Translations under genes and position numbers: made by a program
DNA from: Paraburkholderia guartelaensis
GTDB lineage: Bacteria > Pseudomonadota > Gammaproteobacteria > Burkholderiales > Burkholderiaceae
Direction of reading: 5' to 3'
Length of the DNA: 64,000 bases
Assembly (NCBI RefSeq): GCF_004353905.1
Contig: NZ_SMOD01000024.1
Coordinates: 1-64,000, forward strand
Shown: piece after piece, positions 26,338-33,983 of the stretch
How the letters are laid out: the number at the start of each line of letters is the position of its first letter
How positions within the stretch are numbered: the stretch's first letter is position 1
The notes under the pieces: model-generated
The model's database searches: none
What the model saw: the letters and a program-made list of their open reading frames with translations, nothing else
Told to the model about the DNA's origin: nothing

Positions 26338-26808
26338 TTACGACGGTGTTTGCCGCATCGTCGAGTGATTGACTGAGCGGCCGATGAGAAGGTGCGTCAA
26401 CTCGCCGTGGTCGGAGGCGAGGTCGGCGAGCGTGCACCGGTCGAGCACATCGAAATACGCGCGCGTGGCGGCCCAGAAAGTCGAGCGGAGTCCACAGGCA
26501 GCGCTGTTCGCACTCGTGCTGTGCTCGGTGTCGAAGCGTTCGGACATGTCGAAATCCTGCTCCATCGTGCGAACGACTTCGCCGACCGTAATCAGCATGG
26601 CAGGGCGGCCAAGGCGCAATCCGCCTGCACGGCCTCTCGACGTGCTGAGATAGCCGGCCCGTCCAAGCGTATGGACGATCTTCGTCAGATGATTGCGTGA
26701 AATGCCGAACGCCACGGAGATCTGGTTGACCGTGAGGAGTTCGTCACGGTGAACGGTGGCGTAGACCAGCACCAACAGACCATATTTGGTGAAGCCTGTA
26801 AGCCGCAT
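26338..26808 (-). CDS. Rrf2-family regulator, NsrR-like but missing two cluster cysteines
   Basis: The 156-residue protein matches the Rrf2/NsrR family end to end: a winged helix (LTVNQISVAFGISRNHLTKIVHTLGRAGYL with wing SRGRAGGLRLG) and the C-terminal LDRxTLADL segment. NsrR uses three Cys to hold an NO-sensitive [4Fe-4S] cluster (C91, C96, C102 in the E. coli protein). Here the matching positions are Thr94, Ser99 and Cys105, so only one remains; an extra Cys125 replaces the usual Tyr in DRYTLAD. It may not hold a normal cluster. It is divergent from the Dnr-like gene at 27132 and sits between nos and NO-response genes. Confidence 0.88.
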   Translation of the reverse strand: MRLTGFTKYGLLVLVYATVHRDELLTVNQISVAFGISRNHLTKIVHTLGRAGYLSTSRGRAGGLRLGRPAMLITVGEVVRTMEQDFDMSERFDTEHSTSANSAACGLRSTFWAATRAYFDVLDRCTLADLASDHGELTHLLIGRSVNHSTMRQTPS

Positions 26809-27056
26809 AGTGATTTGCTAACGTTGATTGGCGATAAAGACGCAGTTTCTCTTTCTGCCGAATTGTTGTGATTCGCTTTCGGATGAAAGGTGGGTGCATA
26901 GATAGTATGGCTGCATTGACTGCCGAGAAAATGCTACGGCTCAATGTTTCCGCGAGTTGATTCAATTGAGTATTGGCATCGCGGCGACACTGGCGTGAGG
27001 GCTTCGGTGCGAGCGAATACGGGTGCGGCAAACCGTCCGAAGTGGCGAATAGCTAT

Positions 27057-27098
27057 TTGATTGCCGACAAATCTAGCCACACTTGCACGCGCGACAAT
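27057..27098 (+). promoter_or_regulatory. Fnr/Dnr-type promoter of the Dnr-like gene
   Basis: TTGATTGCCGACAA (27057-27070) matches TTGA-N6-TCAA at seven of eight positions. A -10-like GACAAT (27093-27098, 4 of 6) lies 32 bp from its centre, the class II arrangement. The gene starts at 27132, so autoregulation or control by a second Fnr-type protein is plausible. Confidence 0.5.
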
Positions 27099-27131
27099 AC
27101 AAAAGTTACCCCAAAGCATTGAACGACTGCC

Positions 27132-27917
27132 ATGTCTCTGATTACCGATTCCCCTACGTGCGCCCAATTGGCGAAAGCAGCGGTTGAAACAGATAGTCAA
27201 TCGCAATCTAGAGCTGCTGCTAGCCGGAGTAGCCCGGTGAGGGCAGGCAAGATTCGTATACAAGACTTCCTTTCGAAGATGCCGCTGTTCAATGAAATGT
27301 CGGCGGAAGAACTCGATGTTCTGGCACTGGGCACCACCGAGTTGAGGGTGGCGCGCGGCGCGACGATATTTCGCCGCGGCGATCCCTGCCTGGGCTTTCA
27401 TACGGTCGTTTATGGTCTGATCAAGCTGAGTTTCAGCTCTCCCGTTGGTGAGGAGAAGATCGTGCGTCTCGTGGGCCCCGGCGACGGCTTTGGCGAGGCG
27501 CTGATGTTCATGGACAAGCCTTATATCGTGTCCGCGCAGGCGTTGGCCGACACCTTGCTCCTGTATGTGAAGAAGTCGGTGGTCGTTTCAGAACTGGAGC
27601 ACGATCCTGCCTTTGCACGCAAGATGCTGGCCGGGCTCAGCATGCGCCTTCACAATCTGATGCGCGACGTGGAGGCATACTCGCTCCAGTCCGGAACGCA
27701 GCGCGTAGTCGGATATCTGTTGAATCTCGTAGACGACACCTGTGAGAGCGCGCAGCAAGTGCGGCTTGAAACGGGAAAACGAACGATCGCTTCGCGGCTT
27801 AACATCACGCCCGAGCATTTCTCACGCATATTGCGTGACCTGAGCGTGCGAGAACTCATTGAAATAAGGGGCCGGGAAATCACCATTCCCGATGTCGCGC
27901 GATTGAGGAAAGGCTGA
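27132..27917 (+). CDS. Crp/Fnr-family regulator, Dnr-like (no Fnr cysteines)
   Basis: The 261-residue protein has a cyclic-nucleotide-like sensor domain (about 45-165), a dimerisation helix and a C-terminal helix-turn-helix with the Fnr-type recognition helix (ITPEHFSRILRDL, ExxSR). Such recognition helices read TTGA-type half sites. The N-terminal Cys cluster that binds [4Fe-4S] in Fnr is absent, so it belongs with Dnr/NnrR proteins that respond to NO. It is the prime candidate to bind the TTGA-N6-TCAA boxes at 13237, 13335, 27057 and 32583. The N-terminus (first 40 residues) is long and low in complexity; a later start is possible. Confidence 0.9.
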   Translation: MSLITDSPTCAQLAKAAVETDSQSQSRAAASRSSPVRAGKIRIQDFLSKMPLFNEMSAEELDVLALGTTELRVARGATIFRRGDPCLGFHTVVYGLIKLSFSSPVGEEKIVRLVGPGDGFGEALMFMDKPYIVSAQALADTLLLYVKKSVVVSELEHDPAFARKMLAGLSMRLHNLMRDVEAYSLQSGTQRVVGYLLNLVDDTCESAQQVRLETGKRTIASRLNITPEHFSRILRDLSVRELIEIRGREITIPDVARLRKG

Positions 27918-27927
27918 TCGAGCGGCG

Positions 27928-28506
27928 CTAGTGCCCCGTGGAGCGCGCACGCACCGCGGAGACAAATGCCGGATCGACTTTCCCGATAACCGATGTTCGC
28001 GCGACGATGCATCCGTTCTCGTCGAGAAGCGCGATCACGGCGTTGTGGCTGAAATCGCTGTTCGTGCGCTGCCGGTAGGCGACGCCCAGTGTTGCGGCGA
28101 ACGCCATCAGGTCTCCCGCCGTCGAGCGCGTCAGGCGCCAGGACGCCGCGTCTAGCCCATGCGCCTTTGCCATCGCGGCGAGATTCACGACGTCGTCGTG
28201 TTGCGGATCGAGACTGACCAGCAGCACGGAAGGAACTCCCCGTTGCTGAGCGCTTGCTGCGTGGCGAATTTGCTCGATAGTATCGATCGTCAACGGGCAA
28301 GCCGACGAGCAGGCGGTATAGAACATGCTGACAATGACTGGCCGCCCGCGCATCGAAGCGAGGTCGAACTGCCGCCCTTGCTGATCCTGTAGTGTGAGCG
28401 ACGTCTGGTACAGCGAATCTCCGGGGGGCGAAAGCGACGGTGTGGCGGCGAAGGCCGCCGGGATACTCAATAGGAATGCGCAGAGCAAGATGCGGAAGCG
28501 CTGCAT
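27928..28506 (-). CDS. Sco/SenC-family copper protein
   Basis: The 192-residue precursor has a signal peptide (ends AFAA) and a thioredoxin-like Sco domain with the copper/redox motif CSSAC (C66, C70) followed by Pro, and the third ligand His in DFSHNAV. Sco proteins deliver copper or reduce Cys for CuA sites. With no CuA oxidase here, the CuA domain of NosZ is a logical client. I take the ATG at 28506, inside the 3' end of the upstream SUMF1-like gene (40-bp overlap). The longer frame from 28734 is a shadow. The stop is 11 bp from the convergent Dnr-like gene. Confidence 0.9.
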   Translation of the reverse strand: MQRFRILLCAFLLSIPAAFAATPSLSPPGDSLYQTSLTLQDQQGRQFDLASMRGRPVIVSMFYTACSSACPLTIDTIEQIRHAASAQQRGVPSVLLVSLDPQHDDVVNLAAMAKAHGLDAASWRLTRSTAGDLMAFAATLGVAYRQRTNSDFSHNAVIALLDENGCIVARTSVIGKVDPAFVSAVRARSTGH

Positions 28507-29303
28507 GGCACGACCTCGTTGTCGATGTTCATATCCTTGACGCAGCGAAAACCTACGCTGCGACTGCTGTCGGCTGGCTTCAATGCCGAGAGCGCGGCGA
28601 CGCGCATCATCAGCGTGTAATCGGTGCGGTCGATGAATGCCAGCGCTGCGCCGCCACACAGCCCGAGTTCGCTGTTCTCGCCCGGATTGCGCGTATCCGT
28701 GTTTGCGAATAGCGCGGCGTAGTCGTCCACCCATTCGCCGGTCAGCGCATGCATGTCGAGTAGCCCATATACATTCGCGTGCTGGCGAACGGGTGTCACG
28801 CGTGGCGAGCCGAAGGTCGCCATCAGGTTCGCGAGCAGGCGCGCTTGCCGAACGGTGTCATTGCGTGCATCGCGATGTTTCTCGTCTGCCGCTGCCGCGT
28901 ACTCCCATTCGATCCACTTCGGCAGGCGCGCCTGCTCCGAGGCGCAGTAGGCGCGCGCCGCAAACCAGCTAACCCCCGTTACGGGTTCATCGGGTGCAGC
29001 GTCGGGGCCGAGCGTCAATGGCCCGCTCCAGTGCGACAGATAGCCAGGAGTGGCAAACAGGGTGGCGACACGGTTGCGGCGCCAACGCGATTCGCCCCTG
29101 ACAAAGGCGAGGAATTCCGCATTCGTCACGAGCTTTTCCCGCACGCGAAACGTCGCGACGACGAGCCTGTCTTTAGTGTCGTCGGCTAGTTTGATAGCAC
29201 TACGGAATGATCCGCCCGGGACTTCGATATAACGCGTGTCGGCCAGTGCACACGTAGCGGCGAGAGAAAGTGCCGCCGCGAGAAGGAGCAACCGGGGCCG
29301 CAT
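28467..29303 (-). CDS. SUMF1/FGE-domain secreted protein, NirV-like
   Basis: The 278-residue precursor has a signal peptide (ending ALA) and a formylglycine-generating-enzyme-like domain (EVPGGSF, PVTGVSWFAARAYC, ARLPKWIEWEYAA, GLLDMHALTGEWVDDY, SVGFRC). Genes of this family named nirV accompany nirK in many denitrifiers. The family is mostly non-catalytic or of unknown role outside true FGE and ergothioneine enzymes. The C-terminus ends in a Cys/Ser-rich tail (CSASASCSAHS) that overlaps the Sco start. Overlap with sco implies coupled expression and a joint role in copper enzyme maturation (inference). Confidence 0.85.
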   Translation of the reverse strand: MRPRLLLLAAALSLAATCALADTRYIEVPGGSFRSAIKLADDTKDRLVVATFRVREKLVTNAEFLAFVRGESRWRRNRVATLFATPGYLSHWSGPLTLGPDAAPDEPVTGVSWFAARAYCASEQARLPKWIEWEYAAAADEKHRDARNDTVRQARLLANLMATFGSPRVTPVRQHANVYGLLDMHALTGEWVDDYAALFANTDTRNPGENSELGLCGGAALAFIDRTDYTLMMRVAALSALKPADSSRSVGFRCVKDMNIDNEVVPCSASASCSAHSY

Positions 29304-29670
29304 GAACAGGTTTCCTCCGACAAAAAGCTCAAGAACAACGGATCACGGCGTTGTTGCGCCGAAGTGTCGCAGTGCCATCAGCCGACCGTATGTGGCCGTG
29401 CCCGGTAGTGGCAGCGAATGGCATCCATCACGGAGCAGATGATCTGCAATACTTTCGGAGCGTATACAGCGCGTCAAGCGGCATGAAAGCGATTCTTGAC
29501 TCGTCTTCAGGAATACACGTTACGTGTTCGCCGGTTGTTGCAGAGGATTGCACGAAGCGCTGGCGACGGGGGTTGCGCGGCAGCAAATGCGGGTTCGGTG
29601 CGAGGGCACATCATGTGTCGCATCCGTTTCCGCAACGAATTGTCTCGGGCTTCATGTGGGAGAGTCTTCC
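29304..29670. other. Divergent NirV-like / NnrS intergenic region with a palindrome
   Basis: This gap separates the divergent SUMF1-like and NnrS genes. It holds the perfect dyad ACACGT-T-ACGTGT at 29515-29527, about 145 bp upstream of the NnrS start. I find no good TTGA-N6-TCAA box. The N-terminal extension of the NnrS frame into this region (from 29524) is not gene-like. Confidence 0.5.
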
Positions 29671-30867
29671 GTGGTCCAATTTCTCAAGATCGAAGAGCCA
29701 CCGCGCACACCAGTGGCGGAGCAAGGCTTCGCACTCTGGCGACTGGGTTTCCGTCCCTTCTATTTGCTCGCGAGCGGCTTTGCCGCAGTGTCGATCGCAC
29801 TATGGGCGCTGCAGTTTGCCGGTTTGCTCAAGGGCGCCTATTTGCGCGGGCCGATCTGGCATGCGCATGAAATGCTCTTCGGTTTCACGCTCGCCGTGGT
29901 CGTGGGGTTCCTGCTGACCGCCGGGCGCAACTGGAGCAACCGGCCAACCCTTTCCGGCGCGCCGCTCGCGGCCCTGGCCGCGTTATGGCTTGCCGGTAGG
30001 GTACTGGTGCTCACGCCCTGGGGCTGGGCGGCGGCAATCGTTAACGTGGCCTTTCCGCTCGCTGCTGCGGTCGCGTTGGGTGTTCCGTTCTTCGCGGCGC
30101 GCAATCGCCGCAATTATTTCTTCGTCGGTCTGCTCGTGCTACTGGCGCTGGCGCAATTGGGCGTGCACCTCGGCGAACTGGGCGTGCTGAAGCTGCCAGG
30201 CTGGGCCGGTGTACAGCTCGGGCTGGACGTGGTGCTCTTCATCATGTCCGTGATGGGCGGCCGCGTCATTCCGATGTTCACCAATAATGGCGTGCCAGGA
30301 GCACGGGCAACGCGCAAGCCCTGGCTCGAAAAGACCGTGCTGGGCTCGGTGCTGGCGCTGCTGGCTGCGGACGTGTTCCAGCTTGGCGGCATCGCGTTGG
30401 CGCTGCTGTGCGCCTTCTGTGCGGGTGCGCAACTGGCTCGTTGGTGGCTGTGGCAGCCGCTCAAAACGTGGCGCGTGCCCCTGGTCTGGGTACTGCACCT
30501 CGCGTACCTGTGGATAGCGGTGCATCTGCTGTTACGCAGCCTTGCAGCGCTGGGCATGATCGCTCCTTCCGTGGCAACGCATGCATTGACGGCAGGCGCG
30601 ATCGGCGGACTCGTGATCGGCATGATGACGCGCACTGCGCGCGGGCACACTGGGCGCCCGTTACGTGCGAGCCGCGCGGACGTTGCGTGCTACGTCATGC
30701 TTGCGCTTGCCGCGCTGGTGCGGGTAGCGTTGCCGATGGTGGCGCCGGCACTGACGGTCCATGCGGTCTTGTGCGCGGGGGTGCTATGGTCTGCAGGTTT
30801 CGGCCTCTACGCGATTGCCTATTGGCCCGCCTTGACGCGTCCACGCATCGACGGACGTCCCGGCTGA
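29671..30867 (+). CDS. NnrS family membrane protein
   Basis: I start at GTG 29671, preceded by GGGAGAG; the longer frame from 29524 adds a stretch unlike the family. The 398-residue protein has about 12 membrane helices and the NnrS signature (LWRLGFRPFYLLASGFA, GPIWHAHEMLFGF, MGGRVIPMFTNN, HALTAGAIGGLVIGMMTRTARGHTGRP). NnrS is a haem- and copper-containing membrane protein linked to NO tolerance during denitrification. His residues in WHAHEM and GHTGRP are probable metal ligands. It is convergent with the membrane protein gene at 30903. Confidence 0.93.
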   Translation: MVQFLKIEEPPRTPVAEQGFALWRLGFRPFYLLASGFAAVSIALWALQFAGLLKGAYLRGPIWHAHEMLFGFTLAVVVGFLLTAGRNWSNRPTLSGAPLAALAALWLAGRVLVLTPWGWAAAIVNVAFPLAAAVALGVPFFAARNRRNYFFVGLLVLLALAQLGVHLGELGVLKLPGWAGVQLGLDVVLFIMSVMGGRVIPMFTNNGVPGARATRKPWLEKTVLGSVLALLAADVFQLGGIALALLCAFCAGAQLARWWLWQPLKTWRVPLVWVLHLAYLWIAVHLLLRSLAALGMIAPSVATHALTAGAIGGLVIGMMTRTARGHTGRPLRASRADVACYVMLALAALVRVALPMVAPALTVHAVLCAGVLWSAGFGLYAIAYWPALTRPRIDGRPG

Positions 30868-30902
30868 ACCGCGGTTCCGGTAGCCCGGTCGGCGCCACGC
30901 TT

Positions 30903-32210
30903 TCACGACGCATGGACTTGCGTTGAGGAAGCCTTACGCGAAGCGCTCAGATAAATCCGGATCGCGCCGAGCATGTTCAGCCCGAGCCACGCCGCTGAAA
31001 CACCAGCGGCGAGCCCGCCAACGCGCGTAAAGCCCCATGGCTGGAGACTGGCCGCGAGCAGCAATGCCAGAGCGGCCAGGTGCGCCCAGAATTGCATCGA
31101 CGCTGCGCGATCCGGAATCATGTCCTTGACTTTCGGTGCGAACCGCATGGCGGCGCCAGTGAGCGAGCGTTGAGCGTGATACCAGAGCAGAAACGGGACG
31201 ATCTTGTAGAGCATGCCGTTGACCAGCGACCACGCCACGCCGTAGAGCAGCAATACGCCGAGCGTGACGGCGCTGGCGGGATTGCCCGTCTTGACGTGGA
31301 TGGCCCACAGCGGTCCGCAACCGGTCAGGCATAGCATGGCCGTGCGCCAGAACAATGTGGTGGCGTCGGCGGCGGGACGCTTGCGCGTCCACAGCAGATG
31401 GAGGGTGATAACGGCGAACGCGGTGAAGGCAACGAGCAGTAGCACACTGAGCAGCGTTTCGACGCGGGGAGCCAATGCGGCGCTGAACGAAATCAGCGCA
31501 AGCAACGCAAACACACCAGGTGCGAGGCCAACTGTGAACACACGCGGATAAGGCTCCGTCACGACGAACATCGGAATGAGTTGATACGCCATCCCGATGG
31601 TGAGCAAACCCACCCAGCCCGACAAGCCCCACACGGCATGAAGGTTGGTCAGTGCGACGATCGGCAGCGGTATGCCAAAGGCTTGCGTGCCCGCCAATAA
31701 CAAGCCGAGAACGATCGTGATGAGCAAGGCGACGAGTGCGAGCCGGCTCGCACCCAGCACGTCTGCGACACCTTTACGCGCTTCGTTGCGATATCGCCAG
31801 AAGCCGATCGCGCACGCAACAAGTAGCCAGGTAAACGCCGCTGCCAGCAATAGTAGCGCGACAGCATAGAGCGCTGGCGTGCCAGCCAAAAAAGCGGAAC
31901 AGAGCGCCAGCGTGCCCGCGGTCAGCAGCGTATGTACGACGACTGCGCTCGCGCCAGTTCCCGCAACGCGAACGCCCGTAGCGACGGGGAGAATCTGCAT
32001 GAGCGCGCCCGCCATCACGCTTGTGAGAATGCCTAGTGTGAACAGATGGGTAAGTGCGAGCGAAGCCGGAGACCAACGCGATGCCAGCGCGTCGGGTCCC
32101 TCCCAAACAAGGAGACCGGCGGCCAGCAACGCGAAAATGGGCGCGTTGAGGAAGAACCGAAACGGCACCGAGAGCGCGGGTGAGCTGTCTAGCGAAAGTG
32201 CACGGCGCAT
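30903..32210 (-). CDS. Polytopic membrane protein, NnrS/haem-copper-oxidase-like
   Basis: The 435-residue protein has about 12 hydrophobic helices and conserved His in LTHLFTLGILTSVMAGA, LHAVWGLSGWVG, LHLLW and LWYHAQRS. The motif around LxxH(L/M)xxLG resembles NnrS and subunit I-like proteins often found near nir/nor genes. The exact family is not certain. It is the second gene of an operon whose first gene, encoding a DUF2249 protein, shares one base with its start. It probably takes part in NO or haem/copper handling in the membrane (inference). Confidence 0.85.
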   Translation of the reverse strand: MRRALSLDSSPALSVPFRFFLNAPIFALLAAGLLVWEGPDALASRWSPASLALTHLFTLGILTSVMAGALMQILPVATGVRVAGTGASAVVVHTLLTAGTLALCSAFLAGTPALYAVALLLLAAAFTWLLVACAIGFWRYRNEARKGVADVLGASRLALVALLITIVLGLLLAGTQAFGIPLPIVALTNLHAVWGLSGWVGLLTIGMAYQLIPMFVVTEPYPRVFTVGLAPGVFALLALISFSAALAPRVETLLSVLLLVAFTAFAVITLHLLWTRKRPAADATTLFWRTAMLCLTGCGPLWAIHVKTGNPASAVTLGVLLLYGVAWSLVNGMLYKIVPFLLWYHAQRSLTGAAMRFAPKVKDMIPDRAASMQFWAHLAALALLLAASLQPWGFTRVGGLAAGVSAAWLGLNMLGAIRIYLSASRKASSTQVHAS

Positions 32211-32443
32211 TAGTGCTTGCGCCAGACGCGGACTTCATGATGCCTGGGTGCGATCGTTTCGCCGACGAATTCGAAGCCCTTTTCGATGAGCATGCCATAC
32301 AGGGGAAACGGCTCCCGATCGAGCACGACTAGCAACTGGTGATCCGGTTCCAGCGTGCCCAATGCGTGCATCACTCGTTCCAGTGGTTCAGGCGGCAGAA
32401 GGCCGCGCACGTCGAGGTTGACTTCGTGTTCGGACAGGTTCAT
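32210..32443 (-). CDS. DUF2249 domain protein
   Basis: The 77-residue protein has the DUF2249 pattern: LDVRGLLPPEPLERVM, then DHQLLVVLDREPFPLYGMLIEKGFEF. DUF2249 resembles TusA-like small domains and recurs in anaerobic and NO-related loci, alone or fused to haemerythrin. The function is not established. It overlaps the membrane protein gene by one base and heads that operon. A second DUF2249 protein lies next to norB at 38881. Confidence 0.88.
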   Translation of the reverse strand: MNLSEHEVNLDVRGLLPPEPLERVMHALGTLEPDHQLLVVLDREPFPLYGMLIEKGFEFVGETIAPRHHEVRVWRKH

Positions 32444-32908
32444 GAGTAATCCTCTTTAAGTTCGGCCTGACGAGAGATGTCGGCTCAGGTGCGTCTATGA
32501 CGTAACACTACCTGAAAGCAGGAGCATTCCGGCAATAACCCCGTTCACGGCGCATGTTCCGGCATCGATGCGGGCGATATTCTTGATGGACATTAAGGCG
32601 ATCAACACCCTGCGGTTCCAGACTGTCGATCTCCGCTAATTCGCTTTCTGCGCGGGCGGCCCGGCGATCTTCTGACTCGTCTGATTCAGGCTTCGGTTTC
32701 AGCGGCTGCGCAGCGCACACGTTATGTATTCGTTCTTGTTTCGGCCCGACGGTCTGCTGCTGCAACTCTGCCTGACGCTCACGGCGCTGGACTGCATGCA
32801 GTCTTCATTGCGCGTTCCATTGAGGATAGGCCTCGTGCTGCTCGTGCTGGTGTTCTGCGGATTGAATCTCGACCCCAGTCTTCTCTCAACCTCGATCGGT
32901 TATCTTCC
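32444..32908. other. Divergent DUF2249 / ubiU intergenic region
   Basis: This 465-bp gap lies between the divergent DUF2249 operon and ubiUVT. It contains one good Fnr-type box (32583-32596). Small frames at 32508-32765 (minus) and 32724-32912 (plus) lack ribosome sites and recognisable features; I do not call them genes. Confidence 0.5.
32583..32596. promoter_or_regulatory. Fnr-type box between DUF2249 and ubiU
   Basis: TTGATGGACATTAA matches TTGAT-N4-ATCAA at nine of ten positions. It is 140 bp from the DUF2249 start and about 310 bp from the ubiU start. No strong -10 is seen at class II spacing on either strand, so the direction of control is open. Confidence 0.5.
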
Positions 32909-33943
32909 ATGAGCCTGGCCAACACAAGTCACGATGCGTCGCCGCCGCTGGAACTGGTTTGCCCGGCGGGCAGTCTGCCGGCGCTCAAGGCCGCGGTCGA
33001 CAACGGCGCCGATTGCGTCTACCTCGGCTTTCGCGATGCGACCAACGCCAGGAACTTCGCCGGCCTGAACTTCGACAAGGAAGCGATTCGCGCCGGCATA
33101 GCGTACGCACACGCAAAGGGGCGAAAAGTCTTCCTCGCCCTGAATACCTATCCACAGCCCACGGGCTGGGCCGCATGGCGTGAAGCCGTGGACGAGGCTG
33201 CGCGATGCGCCATCGATGCAATCATCGTAGCCGACGCGGGTTTGATGCGCTACGCCGCCGAGCGGTATCCGCAATTGCGCCTGCATCTGTCCGTGCAGGG
33301 GTCCGCGACCAACTACGAAGCCATCAACTTCTATCGCGAGCATTTCGGTGTCGTGCGTGCGGTTTTGCCGCGGGTGCTTTCCGTGACGCAGGTTGAGCAG
33401 GTCATCGAGAAGACGCCGGTGGAAATCGAGGTATTCGGGTTTGGCAGCCTGTGCGTGATGGTGGAGGGGCGCTGCGCGCTTTCGTCGTATGCCACCGGCG
33501 AATCGCCGAATACGCAAGGGGTGTGCTCGCCGGCCAGATCGGTGCGATGGCAGCAGACGCGAGACGGTCTGGAGTCCAGACTGAACGGCGTGTTGATCGA
33601 CCGTTACGCCGACGGCGAAAACGCGGGTTATCCCACGTTGTGCAAGGGACGCTTCGAGGTGACAGGCGAGCGTTACTACACGATAGAAGAGCCGACCAGT
33701 TTGAATACGCTCGAGATATTGCCTCGGCTTGCGCAGATCGGCGTACGCGCGATCAAGATCGAAGGCCGGCAACGCAGTCCGGCTTATGTTGCGCAGGTCA
33801 CCCGCGTATGGCGCGACGCCATCGACCAATGTGTCGCCAACGGACCGCGCTATAGCGTGAAGCCCACGTGGATGGCGGAGCTCGACAAGGTCGCCGAGGG
33901 GCAGCAGCACACGCTGGGCGCGTATCACCGCCCGTGGAAGTGA
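32909..33943 (+). CDS. ubiU: UbiU, O2-independent ubiquinone hydroxylation (U32 family)
   Basis: The 344-residue protein matches the peptidase-U32-like UbiU: LVCPAGSLPALKAAVDNGADCVYLG at the start, and four Cys in FGFGSLCVMVEGRC, NTQGVCSP and PTLCKGRF that fit the [4Fe-4S] ligands of UbiU. UbiU with UbiV hydroxylates the ubiquinone ring using prephenate rather than O2. It is followed by ubiV and ubiT in the same direction, the standard ubiUVT set. This set makes quinone for anaerobic respiration and fits with the denitrification genes around it. Confidence 0.95.
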   Translation: MSLANTSHDASPPLELVCPAGSLPALKAAVDNGADCVYLGFRDATNARNFAGLNFDKEAIRAGIAYAHAKGRKVFLALNTYPQPTGWAAWREAVDEAARCAIDAIIVADAGLMRYAAERYPQLRLHLSVQGSATNYEAINFYREHFGVVRAVLPRVLSVTQVEQVIEKTPVEIEVFGFGSLCVMVEGRCALSSYATGESPNTQGVCSPARSVRWQQTRDGLESRLNGVLIDRYADGENAGYPTLCKGRFEVTGERYYTIEEPTSLNTLEILPRLAQIGVRAIKIEGRQRSPAYVAQVTRVWRDAIDQCVANGPRYSVKPTWMAELDKVAEGQQHTLGAYHRPWK

Positions 33944-33983
33944 TGGGAATGACGCCTTTTTTCAGCATTCGGGAGTGGGCACT

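Noticed and set aside
32508-32765. 85-codon minus-strand frame in the DUF2249/ubiU gap
   Set aside because: No ribosome site or family features, and it overlaps the candidate Fnr box and promoter region.
32724-32912. 62-codon hydrophobic frame before ubiU
   Set aside because: It has a membrane-like composition but no ribosome site, overlaps the ubiU start, and resembles nothing I know. Possible but not supported.
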